The notes under the pieces are model-generated. The model saw nothing but the letters and a program-made list of their open reading frames with translations, was not told where the DNA came from and ran no database searches. A stretch of DNA of 64,000 nt from Scenedesmus sp. ARA3 (lineage: Eukaryota; Chlorophyta; Chlorophyceae; Sphaeropleales; Scenedesmaceae). The stretch covers positions 6,434 to 70,433 of the forward strand of contig RWJK01001315.1 in NCBI GenBank assembly GCA_004335835.1, given 5' to 3'. The translations under genes were made by a program, and so were the position numbers. Below are positions 50,563 through 62,762 of this stretch, piece after piece; position 1 is the first letter of the stretch, and every line of letters starts with the position of its first letter.

Positions 50563-52017
50563 CACACCAGATGAAAAAGTGAGCTCTCTGCGCTGTCGAT
50601 GGTGCCGGTACGGTGCAGTGCAGGAGCCTTGGGGGGACTGCTGGTGGTGTGTACAGTGCAACCGTGACAGTGCTGCCTGTTCTGGTGACTGCTGGTCCAT
50701 GTTCTGTGCCTGTTCTGATATATCACTGCATTGCACTGGCACCCTAGCCCTGTGCTTGATTTCATTATGTGTCATCTTGGGCCATTTTATTCTGTGCACG
50801 TGCATCTTGGTTGCTATGTGCACGTGCATGGCGCCTGATCAAGCGCCAGCATTGGTATTTTGTCCTGGTTCGCGCTTTGTGTTGTGTGACCACCGAGCCG
50901 GTGTCTTTGATTGGGTATCAGAGGATGCCCTGGAAAAAGCGAGGGGTGTATGCATGTTTTCCTGGCGCCATCAAGACGGTATCAGCCTGAATGTCGCCTT
51001 GTACCAAGGGAGTCTTTCCACATGCATATTCGGTTATTACAGTGCCTGGTTGACGCTGGTTCTCAGCTGCAGCAATGTAGCTGATGGTGTTTTCTGCCTA
51101 TAAGCACGCTATATGTCACATGTGATGGTGCCATTAGTATACTGGCAGCATGAGTGATGCAGCCAGCATGCCTGCCAGGGCCGCCCTAGCGGCCATGCCA
51201 ATGCGGCCCTGGTCTGAGTGTGTGCACACCTGATGCTTGCAGCTGCGGCTGTAACATATTTTTGTATCTTTAAATGTGTTCTCTGGTCGTCAAGTCTGAA
51301 AACCACTGCAGCAGCCTACTGCAGCCCCACAGTCATGTGGGCCAGGCTCGGTCTCTGCCCCGCCCCCAAGCAAGCAGGAAGGCAGGTACCTTGTCATGCT
51401 GCATGCCAGCTTGCAAATAATCAACGGGGTTTGGTATAAGTATTGTGATGACGGCGTGAACCAGCGCACCTTGTCGTTGGGCGCCCTAATATGAGTTGCG
51501 CTGATCGGGTAATCAAGGCTGGGCCACGTGCAACTGGCCTTTTCTTGATCAGCAGCAGCCACCGGACTATTTGAGTACAACAAACATACGTGCATGCTCA
51601 AGTGCTGCTTGTCGTTCATACGAGGTGTGCACGCTGATGACTAAGTAACATCTCTGACTCGGCTGATGCCCAAGCGCATTCCTAAACCATCCACGCGTCT
51701 GTTCACGGATCTAGCAGTGTATATTGACAATTAAAGTCAATGAGAAGCGTTTGCACTGCGTCATGACGTCAGGAACCGGAGCAGCAGCATGCGAGGCGGG
51801 TGCACATGCAAAAGTGCAGATGAACATGCAGGGAGGCTCCTGGCTGCAACGGTGGTAGTCTCTGGAGCTTCGTAATGACGGTTTGTAACCAAGTGAGAGG
51901 ACATAGCAACCACGAGCAAGGCCTCCAGCACACTGCTGCTTACATTCCATCACTGGCAGCACTCTTCAGGTGCACCCTTACTTGCTGTCTACTCTGTAGA
52001 CGGACCAGAAAAAGCAG
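50563..52017. other. Spacer between CDIN1-like and K+-channel genes
   Basis: About 1.45 kb. The first 550 bases are G/T-rich and CAG-poor, consistent with a long 3' UTR; TGTAA at about 51251 may be its signal. A 13-base direct repeat (TGTGCACGTGCAT) occurs near 50795 and 50818. The rest should hold the channel promoter; no motif assigned. Confidence 0.45.
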
Positions 52018-52332
52018 ATGACCATAACTCCCATCACCATGAACGACACGCAGCCAAAGCAGCTGCAGCAGCCTGACAGCAATGGGCACCAGCCGCATGA
52101 GCCAGCCCAAGACATGTTCAGCGATGTGCCGCTGGCCAAGCGCGCGCACAGATGGGTGGAGCGCACGCCAGCAGGCATGGTCATCGACATCACGTCAGCA
52201 GGACTGTCGCTGCTGACTGTGGTCACCTACATGGTGCGTGGGCGGGCGTTGGACCTGGTGGGGGTGGAGGGTGCAGGGAGTGAGGGGGGAGGTGCTCAGC
52301 CAGCAGCAGGCTGTAGCTGCAGCAGCAGCCTG

Positions 52333-52370
<38 letters not shown>

Positions 52371-53852
52371 GGTCCCAGGAATCCGCTGCCAGCCTGCTGG
52401 CAGTTGAGACGGCTTCAGCATCTGCCAGCCAACCTTAATACGGCCAGGTGCAAGTCATGATGCTCTGTTGACCACTAGTGGCAGTCTCAAGGACTGTTCA
52501 ACCAGCAGCTCCATGCTGCGTTCTCATTTTCCTTGAACACGTGCTTGCTGAAAAGCAGCAGCTGGCAGCTCTCCTGACTTCCTCCTCCCCCCCTGGCCGC
52601 CGCCGCATCCTCTGCCTCTCCATTGGTAGGTTGAGACGCACTACCCCAACAGCAGCGACATCTACCTGGCGCTGCGCAATGTCGACCTGGCCTGCTGCGC
52701 CGCGTTTGCTGCCGAGTGGGCCTTCTGGCTGTGGCTGGCACAGCAGCGGCGGCGGCGCTACGTGGTCAGCCTGCAGAGCATCGTTGACATACTCACCATC
52801 GCACCCACAGCAGTTTCCAGCCTGGTTAACTCACACGTGAGCAACACGCACTGCGCAATGGACAGGGTGCTGCTGTATTGCCAACACCATCAAGATAGCA
52901 GCTACGCACGTGCTGCACCGTGTTGCAAGTGCTGTCACGCGAGATGGGAGCAGGAAAGCGCACGGCAAGCTCATGAGGCCACCCTGCTTATGACCCCACT
53001 GACCAGCAATGTTGTTGCTGCCGTGCTACTGTGCCGCTGCCCCGTGGCTTCAGGTCCCTGCTTTCAGCGCTTTTGAGGCCATGGTGCGTGTGCTGCGCGT
53101 GCTGCGGGTGTTCCGCATATTCCGGCTGGGCCGGCGGCTGCACAGTGAGGTGCAGGCGCGCCTGCTGATGCTGGCCTGCACGCTGGCTGCCATCATCGTG
53201 ACAGCGGCGTCACTTTTCTACGAGATTGAGACGCGCTTTGGGGTGAGCACGGCAGTCTTTACTGAGAGAGGAGGATAGTTACATGTGGGTCCTGGCACCA
53301 TGTAAGACGTTACGAGCCATCTTATAAGGTATCTTGGGAGCGGCGGCTGGCGGTGGCTGGGGCACTGCCGCGTGCCAGCCACACCCCTTCACCCTGCTGA
53401 GGGCACAACCTGGGCGTATCACAAATTGCAGCCGTGCATGCGGGCCATGCAATGCCACAGCTGTGCTGAAGAGTATGATTGATGCTCTGTTTGTGCCTGT
53501 AGCAACATCTGGACCACGCTCATTGTTTGTTAACTAGCTGCTGCTGCTGCTGCTGCCATCTTTTTAGAGCACCTATCCTGACCTGACCATTGAGCGCAGC
53601 ATCTACTGGGGGGCTGTCACCATCACCACAATCGGTGCGGCGCCAAACGACTGCTGGTGTTTTGACTGATTGAGCACGCTCAGCACATCCCCATTGAGCT
53701 GGGCACTGTGTGTGGTGCATGTGGCTCATATCATGTGATCTATTAGAGAGTACCCGCCTGACTATTGGACTGTGCTGCAGTTACAAGCGCAGCACCTGCA
53801 ATGACTGCTGCCAGCAACATTGCACCTACTGCACATCCTCATGAGAATCAGC

Positions 53853-53914
<62 letters not shown>

Positions 53915-56900
53915 CTATGGCGACTATTCGCCTTCCGTGCTGGCCAGCCAGATGATGGTCATAGGCGTGCTGGCGGTCACCTTCACCGTGCTGCCCTACC
54001 AGACCAACGCGCTGGTGGGGGCGCTGTCAGCAGCCAACCCCTACAGCAGCGCAAAGTACTCGCCAGCAGCCAAGGGCCGGCACGTGGTCGTCACAGGTGC
54101 GTCACAACTGCTGAGGCAGTAGAATGTGCGGCCCCTGCTGTACCTGAGCCATTGTTGCAGCTGCCTGCTGTTGCTGCTTCTGCGGCTTGCCCTTGCCCTT
54201 CATCCGCCCTGCCCGCCAGCCCGCCCCTGCTGCTTTCTCATTCCTGCAGGCCACCTTGATGCTGAGCTGATGCAGCTGCTGGTGGAGGAGCTGTACCACG
54301 ACGACTACGGTGAGGGGGGGGGGCATGAGGCATGATGCTCAGCTCAGCGACAGGCCACAGCGTGCAGTGTGGTGTCAGCAGCATACGTCACGCAAGGGCA
54401 TGTGCTCGACATGCGACTGTGTGCTGCGAGCACCGCACTGCATTATTTCACAGTGGCATTAGTGCAGGGCACGGACGCGCCATCACGCCCCACTCATCCT
54501 GAGTGCTTTACTGCTCCCTGCCTGCCTGCCTCCTCAGGTTTCCACGACTACTGCCTGGTGTTCCTGCGCCCTGCACGCCCCACCCCCGCCATGCGCCGCC
54601 TGCTCAAGGTGCACCCCATGAGCTACAGGCTGAGGTACCTGCAGGGCAGCGCAGCCAGCGCAGCGGTGAGTGTGGCAGCCACCTGCTGCAAGCAACCTGC
54701 CATTGAGCGTTGGTTGTTATACTAGGCACTCAGGGGGGCGGCTGCACGGCAGCTGCATGCGGCTGTTGTCCCCTGCTATCATCACCTGACCTGTTGTATA
54801 GGCCAATTTTGACTGATAGCTGTACTGATGGCATTGCTGAAGCTGCTGCTGTAGCAGCCCTGACGCCACCATGTGTGCATGCCTCCGCAGGACCTTGCGC
54901 GTGCGCAGGTGCAGCATGCGGATGCTGTCTTCGTCATGGCCGACAAGAGCCCGGGCGACGCACACGAGGAGTGAGCGGGCCGGCAGGGGAGGGCAGGGGG
55001 CTGCAGCCTGGGCGAGCCTGGCCATCAGTGTTGCACTCATCATGATGCTTTACGTACCAAGCTGCTGTCAGGGGTGCTTTCAATGCCACTGGTGGTGCCG
55101 TGCATGAATGGCTGCATACAGACGCACAATGCTGATGATTGAGTGGCCTGGTGACCAAGCACCGCTATGTTCAGCAACTGCAGGCAGGCGCATCAATTGC
55201 AACCCGGTACCAGCACCAGCACGGCCCAACACTGATTCGCCCTGCATGCTGCCCTGCACCACCGCCAACGCTGCACACCACCACTGGTCAAACAACACGG
55301 TCAACATCTGCTGGTCAAACCCCACCATCATCCAGGGACCTCAGGAACAGCACCTGCTGCCTGGCCATCGGGCACTTCCTGTACGCCATGGCCTGCACTG
55401 ACAGCAGCAACAACAGTAGTCAGGGACATGCAGGTGCGCTGCATAGACAGCAGCACGTTCTTCATGCTGTGCTGCTGGCCAGCCGCCAGGCTGCTGCTGC
55501 TGTGAGCCCGCAGCTTGCAGTGGCACAGCAGCGGGTTATGATGTACAACGAACCACTCGGCCCATAGCCGAAGTTCTTTACAGGGCTTGGTGCATTTGCA
55601 GCAGCCAGCACATGTACTGCTTGGTATGCAATTTAAGCTCATGCTGTTGAAATGAGGTGGACAAAGTCCACAATGCCCTGCACCTGCATTTATGCCGCTG
55701 TGCAGGCAAGGCGGTGCGCTGCTTGCCCAAGATGCTGAGCCGGCTGCTGACGCCTGCGTGGCTGCGCCAGGTGAGCCGCAGTGTTGGCTGGTGCAGCTGC
55801 AAGTTTGCTGTTGACGGCTGCCTGGCTCAGCCTACATGCTTGGACAGGGCGCAGCACGCTGTGCAGCAATCAAGTTTCAACTATCACAGGAGATGGCTTG
55901 CTGGGTTTGTACGGACGTGCATAGCATGTGATGCCATGTCACGCAAGGCGTGCTCTATAACAATGTGCCATGTGTTGCACTGTGCTGCCAACGGGTTTTC
56001 ACTGCTGCTGCTTCTATCCCGCCGCTGTGGTTGCCACCATGCAGCGCCAGCGCCACCTCACCACGCCGCTGCTGTGCATCCAGCTGCTGCTGCCGGGCTC
56101 ACGCCAGCGCCTCACAAGCTGGCTGCAGCGCTACGCAGACCTGCCAGAACAAACAGATGATCCGCAAGTGCACAGGTCCGCAAAGGGCGCTGCTCCTGCT
56201 GCTGGCTCCCATTTACATGACACTCGGCAGCAGCGGCAGCAGCCAGATCAAGCCGAGCCGAGCAGCGACAGCGCCTGCAGCGACGCGGGCCGCTTCTGGC
56301 AGGGCTTTGCTCAGAGCCTGGCCGTGGTGTGTGCAGCTGACATCACCTACGGCCTCATGGGCGCGGCCTGTGTTACACCCGGCGTTATAACGTTACTTTC
56401 AAACTTGGTGCGCAACGTGAGTGCCAGCAGCCTGCCTGCCTCTGAGCTGGCTCGGCTGCCCGGCTGGGCGCGGCAGTACCTGGCTGGTGCGGGCCATGAG
56501 CTGTATGAGGTGCCGCTGCTGCCGCAGCACATGTGGGGCCACAGGCTGGCTGCCATCACACAGTGAGTACTGGGAGAGGCATACATGGCCATTACTCAGC
56601 GATGCAGTGACGCAAAAGTGTGGCCAGTAGGCATGTGCTTGCCAGTATGTGCACTGGCCATGTTTCCAGCCTTGCAGCGGCTGCCTGCTGGGAAGTGGAT
56701 GTGGTGCTGGCCCCGTGACCCCTCAGGTACTTGCAGCTGTCACTGTTGAGTCACCCAGCGTTGTCGTGCTTGATGCAGTGGCATTGCTACAAGTCTCTGA
56801 GAGCAACTGTGACAAGTCTGCTGCTTGCTCTGCTTGTTAAACCCCCAGGTACCTACAGCAGTACTATGCAGCCATCACCATCGCAGCAGCAGGCAGCCTG

Positions 56901-59900
56901 CCGCCCCCTTCCAATCAGCCTGCAGGCAGCAGCCCCCACAACACCATCACACCCGCAGCAGCACACCCCAATGCCAGCTGCAACGCCAGCAGTGAGAATG
57001 TTGAGGCCAGCTGCCGGCTGCTGGCTGTGCTGGGGCGTGGTGGCGTGGGCAGTGCCCGGGACTGCCGCCCTCTGTGGCTGGCGCCCCTGGACCATTCAGT
57101 GCTACCCGGCACCAGTCTGTATGTGATTGCGCAGGACCTGCGCGTGGTGCTGGACATCATGCAGGGCAGCCCTGGCCAGTTCCAGCAGTGGCTGGCACAG
57201 CAGCAGCAACAGCAGCAGCAGCAGCAGCAGGCAAAGCTGGAGATGCTGCAGCAGAACGGTGAGCTGCCAGATCAGCTTCAGCCTCCAGACCAACAGTGTC
57301 GGCGCACGCAGCCTCTTTCCCCTCACCACCAGCAGCAGCAGCAGCAGCAGCAAGAGCCAGCAGCAGCTCCTGAAGCATGCCGGCAGCCAAGCACTGCTGC
57401 AGGACCTCTGCACAGCACTCCTGCAGCTGCTGCCGTACCTACGAGCCAGGCATGTGCGGCACCGCATGAGCACAGCCCACCACCAGCAGCAGCACCAGCA
57501 CCAGCAACACCAACAGCTGCAGCTGCAGCTGCAGCTCGCCAAAACAGCAGCACAGTGCTAAACATAAGCCAGCTGCAGCAGCCACTGCTGTTGTGGCAGC
57601 AGCAGCAGGCAACTAGTCAATGCAGCGATAGCAGCAGCACTGCCGCCTTGCTTAACAGGGGCAGCCAGCTAGTGGCTGCTGCTGCGCCTGGTGCTGCTAA
57701 CAGCCAGCCAGGCTTGCAGGATAGGTCCAGTGGAGGCGCCCACCACAGCAGCGGCACGCAGCACCCGCCACGCCCCCGCCATCGCCGCAAGAGGCAAGCC
57801 GTGCAGCTCAACACGCATGCCCTGGCAGCGCCAGGTTATGCACATGGTGAGCACATGAAAGCAGATCAAGCCACGTGTAAGCTGCCCTGCAGCATGTGCA
57901 GCATGCTATTTGTGTTTTACACGGCACAGGAGCCTGCGGCTGAATAAGCAGACAGCCAGAATTGAAGCTGCAACCTCTGCGCAGTGACTGCCGCATGCAC
58001 TGCTCCGACTTTGCTGCTAACAACATCTCCTGCGCCATGCTGCCGCAGTGTCGGGCGCGGCCATGGCGCTGCGCAGCCGTGCCGCGCTGCAGAGCCAGGC
58101 CACCACGCAGCTGCGCCAGGCACGCTCCTCAGGCAGGCGCGGCGAGTGGCGTGCGGGCGCCGCCCTGCAGCAGCAGCTGTACCACACCCGGCAGCTGGGG
58201 CGGGATGGGGCGGCCGACCACCTGCAGGTGGGAGGAGCTGCCTATGATGGGCCAGCATGTGCTACCGCCTGCTGACATGTGTCAAGCTTCACCTGGTTGT
58301 GTGTAGTATTGTTGGTGTCTGCTGCATGGTAGGGCTGAGCTAGCTGCTGCCACCGCTGCCTTGCAGGGAGTCTATGTCGATGTAGTGGACCTCACGGGGC
58401 ACATCTTGGTGGCCGGGCACGGGCTGCAGCCCAGTGCGCTGCTGGCGCTGCTGGCTCCACTGCGCAGCACGGCGCTGGCCAATGCGGCGCCACTGGTGCT
58501 GCTGGACGCTGCTGCAGATCTTGAGGGGCCTGAATGGGCAGATGTGGCGAGGCACGGCAGCAACATAGGCCACGCACAGCTGCACCGTATGATTATGGAT
58601 CTGCATGCCTTTGAAGCATTGAATGATTTCTGGCATTCTACAGCAAGCTGTGCTGCCTGTCCTGTACAATCACTGTATTGTCCGAGCATTGGCTGCTGCT
58701 GACAGTGTGCTGGCCAACAATGCAAGCGCCTGCAGCACTGCATTTTAATGTTGTGCACACCACGTGCCACTGTTCACTTTATTGCTGCTGCTGCTTTTGC
58801 TGGCGCTTGCCCCTGCTACCTTGCAGCCTGTGTGATGTGTTCATCATCAGGGGCAGTGTGCATGACCCGCATGCGCTCATGGCGGCAAACGCGGAGCGTG
58901 CGGCTGTGGCAGTGCTGCTACAGCCACGGAGCAGCAGCACCCCAGGCAGCGGCAGCAGCTGCGCCAGCTGCACTGACGACAGCATGTCGGCTGTTGGCCC
59001 TGCTGATGCACGCATAGTGGCAGCAGCCAACACCCTGAGCAGCATCAACCCAAACATACAGGTGGGCACAGCAGCATGCTCTGATTGTGGGTTGGGTGCA
59101 GCACTGTGTGCTGGCAGTACCCTTCCTGACCTGGCTTGTGAATGGTGCATGCATCCTCGATTCTGCCGTGTGCTGTACTTGTAGCAATGTATGTCTACCG
59201 CTGCACCCACAAAGGAGCCAGGTTGCAGCGTGCAGGCCCTGCAGCGGCTGCATGCTTAGCACATCTGATGGCGTTGAATGCAACAGCTGCCGCACCTCCC
59301 TCCCCCTCACCCCACCCACCCACCTGCTCAGCAGCTCTCACCCGCTCCCCGTGCTGTCCTGCTGTGTGCTGCCCGTCCCACGTTCCTGCCGCAGCTGTTT
59401 GTGGAGCTGGGCCTCCCCAGCAGTGTGGCGCTGCTGAGCCCCACAGGCAGCCTGCTCAGCTGGAGGGCTGCTGAGTCATCACGCGCTGCTGCCAGCCCCG
59501 CCTTCCTGCCTGGCGGCGTGCTCATGCCTGCACTGCTGGACTACATGGTGTGCCAGGTGAGGCACTGCGCTGGCGGCTGGCTAGCTGGCTGCTGCAGAAG
59601 CAGTGCAGAGCAGCATTGGCATGTACCTCCGGCTAGTGTGCAGCAGCTCAATCTGTCTGTACAGCTGGGGGTTTTACGCAGGTGGCATGTGCATTTCAAC
59701 ACAGGCTGCAGCTGTTGATGCAGTCAGGATACCTTGCAGCTCTGCAAACACAGGAACTGTCTGGCAGCGTTGCTTATATGAAACCTTTTCACAACATGAA
59801 GTTGACCTGTGCCGCGCAGACGCTGTACAACCACGCCACACCGCGCATCGTGTCCCAGCTGCTGTCCCAGTGGCACTCACAGGCGGGCGGCCAGGTCAAC

Positions 59901-60005
59901 CCCCACGACCCCTCGCCAGCAGATGCAGCAGGCGTGGTGGCGGAGGCAGCAGCTGACGGCAAGCAGAACCAGTGCGAGCAGGAGCTGAACAATGCCATGC
60001 TTACA

Positions 60006-60037
<32 letters not shown>

Positions 60038-60636
60038 GCAACAGCCGCAGCAGCAGCAGCAGCAGCAGGTAACAGACAGCAAGCAGGGTCGTGCTGCCCC
60101 AGCTGCTGCAGCTGACCTGGCCTCCCAGCAGCAGGGAGCCACCAGCATCCTGCAGCATGCAGGCGGCGCAGTGCTGCTGCAGGTGCCTGTGTCGCAGTGC
60201 AGCGGCTGCGCCACCTTTGGCGAGCTGTTTGGCTGGCTGCTGCAGCGGCGCGGCATGGTGGCGGCTGGGCTGCAGCGCAGCGCGGTGCACCAGGGCCGCA
60301 GCCTGCGCTACGTGTACACCAACCCTGACCAGGTGCGGCGGTTGAGCGTTGCAGCCATATGCATGCAACTACGCTCAAAGCTTATCTCACAGTGCCTGGG
60401 CAACTGCTGTCAGGCATGCCACACGGTGCGTCTGCATGCATCACCTGCCCATGTAGACTGTTGCTGCAGTGATGCTGCCATGGACATAACCTGTTGCTGC
60501 TGCTGGGTCTGGCGTGTGCGTGCGCTGCTTGCAGGACACCCAGCTGTGTGACACGGACACTGCCTTGGTGCTGCTGCCCCACACAGCCGGCAGCAGCAGC
60601 CTGCCAGCAGATGCAGTCCACAGCTGGGGTAGCTGA
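52018..60636 (+). CDS. BK/Slo-type potassium channel, six TM segments with two RCK domains
   Basis: About 20 exons, about 1,400 residues. Phase-checked exons: 52018-52233, 52630-52836, 53054-53242, 53568-53634, 53914-54096, 54250-54309, 54538-54665, 54891-54970; later 55706-55770, 56045-56562, 56849-57846, 58049-58227, 58367-about 58551, 58827-59061, 59395-59556, 59820-60332, 60535-60636. Exons between 54971 and 55705 are unresolved. Six TM segments: S1 near 54-72, S2 VDLACCAAFAAEWAFWLWLA, S3 SIVDILTIAPTAVSSLV, S4 MVRVLRVLRVFRIFRLGRR (arginines at three-residue steps), S5 LLMLACTLAAIIVTAASLF, pore helix and filter TITTIGYGDY, S6 MMVIGVLAVTFTVLPYQTN. RCK1 begins GRHVVVTGHLDAELMQLL and has DAVFVMADKSPGDAH. 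RCK2 begins GHILVAGHG and has DVFIIRGSVHDPHALMAAN. A polyQ/Ala linker of about 250 residues separates them. It should conduct K+ under voltage and ligand (Ca2+ in animals) control; no S0 helix and no clear Ca2+ bowl are visible. Confidence 0.88.
53271..53301 (+). repeat. Dispersed 31-bp repeat, copy B, in a K+-channel intron
   Basis: Exact match to 3546-3576, same orientation. It begins 29 bases after the end of exon 3 (53242) of the channel gene, within the intron. Confidence 0.85.
53856..53909 (+). repeat. (CTG)18 microsatellite abutting a splice acceptor
   Basis: Eighteen perfect CTG units followed by CCAG and then exon 5 of the channel gene at 53914. The tract takes the place of the polypyrimidine tract. 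Confidence 0.95.
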
Positions 60637-61998
60637 ACGGCGCCGCAACTGTGGACCGCAACTTGAAGCATTTGTGATGCGGGAAGAAGACTATGTATAG
60701 CCAAAACTTTGGACATTGAGCATGACAGGAGGTTGATGTTGCAGCTGCGCCTCCTGCACACCAAGCGTGCCATATCAGCACCCAGTCTGCAGCTCTGGCA
60801 TCAACTGGAGTGTGGAGGAGTGTGGCGCAGCTTACAGCATGCACAAAACAAGGAGTCGAGATCATGCGCTACAGCAGTGATAAGCCGTTTCTTTGATGTG
60901 GCTGCACTTAGCCTGTGCTAAACAGCCTGATCATCTTTGATGCGCCTCGGCGTGCAGCATCTCATTAGCTTACGTGGTGGCTCGTTGATGTTAAGGTGGT
61001 AATCACATACATTACATTACATTACATGCTCCACTCAACGAGGAGTGGGAACCCCAGTCAGGAGCCAACGAGAGGCTCATAGGGGGAGGATCACAATCGT
61101 GAACAGGATGCCGCCTTGCATGATGGGCCATCGACTGTGGTTGGCACCCTTCACCACTGCGCACATCGTTGGGGTTCTCAAAACCGCAGGGGCATACATA
61201 TGTGAACCCCAACTGCTACAAAGGGTTGGCGGGGCCAAACACTTGCGCTCAACCTGTGGACACCTTGGCATTACAGGCATGGCGGGACATACGCAGCAGG
61301 GAGTGCAACTGCGCAGACGTCATTCAGTGCCACAGACCTCAAGGTGCAAACACACATCACGCACACACCATGCCAGCACACAGCATGTGCTGCACGCCAT
61401 GTTACTCCTGATGCATGGCAGTCATAACCAGAAATGTCGAACCCAAGTCTGCTGCAAGCATACTATGCGCATGCCGGGGTTCTACAAGCAGATGGCGACC
61501 TGACACGCTACGCACAATAAGTGCTACGCCGTACGCATGTGCGCAGCTACAAAGCAGCACGTTTCAGTGCTGCCAACACTGTGTGGAGATAGCATGGTGG
61601 CCCCACACGCAGATCCAAAGCGCGTAATGGCATGCACATCATCGCTCCCCCCACAGTGATGCCGCCAACGTGGCAAGGCGTGCAGGTTGCCCTGGCAGAT
61701 TGAATGGCATCCACCATGGCCACACTAAATGGCCACTGACATGGCTGATGAGTTGAACAGTGCCTAGCACAGTGCTCCAGCAAACCCCGACCGTGACAGC
61801 TGACCGAGACAAGAATGAATGTGTGACTACTGCTGCACAAATGGTGTGCTGGCCAATGTCAAAGCTAGCTGGCCAGCTAACTGCAAGTGGGAGGCTGCTG
61901 CAGGGGCTGATGCCGCCTATCCCACCTCTGCATACTGATGTTCCTATTGCACGCTGCTTAGGTTTGGCAGAGCTGCTGCACCATGCCGTTGCTGCTGC
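60637..61998. other. Convergent spacer, K+ channel and S1FA 3' ends
   Basis: About 1.36 kb. The first 350 bases look like 3' UTR. From about 60995 to 61750 the composition changes: few CAG/CTG triplets, more CA/CG; see the separate mobile-element entry. Confidence 0.5.
60995..61750. mobile_element. Possible degraded retroelement fragment with CATTA repeats
   Basis: At 61010-61027 there are three tandem CATTA units plus CAT. The adjoining 700 bases differ in composition from all genes here and carry short open frames on both strands. One minus frame (61012-61212) reads FTYVCPCGFENPNDVRSG and MAHHARRHP, a C-x-C...H-x3-H spacing like the zinc fingers of some non-LTR retrotransposon proteins. 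No reverse transcriptase, terminal repeats or target-site duplication was seen. Inference only. Confidence 0.25.
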
Positions 61999-62762
61999 TT
62001 AGTCTCCCAGCACCTGCAGGCCCTGCTTCAGTGATTGCCGCTTGGCCTTCTTGGCTCCAAGCTTCTTGGGCTTCACGGCAGCAGGCGCGTTCTGAACACC
62101 ATGCCGGGCGAGGCGGCACAGAAGCAGCAGCAGCAGCAGGACCGGCAGTGAGCAGGGTGCCCGTCAGGGGTGCTGCTAGTGCACAGCGCGTTCCTGCAAG
62201 CTGCTATTCGTTGCGTACACTGAGCTTGAGCTGGTTGACGCTTTACCTGCTATGCCAAGTAAGCTGAGTACAAGTTGGATGCACATCAGGTGTTTAATTG
62301 GCCATGATACCAAGCCCATGTGGTAACCTCTGCTGGACACGCAACTGACAGCAGCAGCTGACTCATGCTGTGCTGCCACCCAAGCATGATGGCTGCATGT
62401 GCCACCCCAGCCCCACCTGCTGCGCGTAGTACCACAGGCCATAATTGACTACCACGAAGGCCACCACCAGGAAAGTGATGACGCCCAAGATGATGGGCAC
62501 AGGGCTGCAGGAGAGCAGCAACCACCACGCAACAGGCAGCAAGCAGGGTGCACAGGGGTCAGGAGCTCAGTATGTGTATGGCCTGCCATGATCTGCAAAA
62601 ATAAACGAGGTGCCACAGCAGCACTTTCTTGTGCATTCAGCTGCACATGCAGAGGATGCGTTCAGGTGGTTGGGCTGCTGCAGTGGCTCAGTTGCTGCTG
62701 TCCCTGCAGCGTCCTACTCACTTGCCCAGCTCCTGAGGCTGTGTCTCGATGGCCTCTGCCAT
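61999..62762 (-). CDS. S1FA: S1FA-like small membrane protein
   Basis: Three exons, 62722-62762, 62417-62504, 61999-62091, phase-consistent, 73 residues, the normal S1FA length. Order: acidic N-terminus MAEAIETQPQELGNPVP, one hydrophobic segment IILGVITFLVVAFVVVNYGL (residues about 18-37), then WYYAQQ, and a basic tail PKKLGAKKAKRQSLKQGL. Plant S1FA has the same plan: NPGLIVLLVIGG, MYAQ, and a KKK...KRE-x-LKQG tail. It was named as a DNA-binding factor for a plastid ribosomal-protein promoter in spinach, but the clear TM helix suggests a small membrane protein; the function remains uncertain. It is head-to-head with the threonyl-tRNA synthetase gene. Confidence 0.85.

Noticed and set aside
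50525..51103. 192-codon plus frame overlapping and following the CDIN1-like stop
   Set aside because: No family resemblance, cysteine-heavy, begins inside the last CDIN1 exon in another frame; best explained as 3' UTR.
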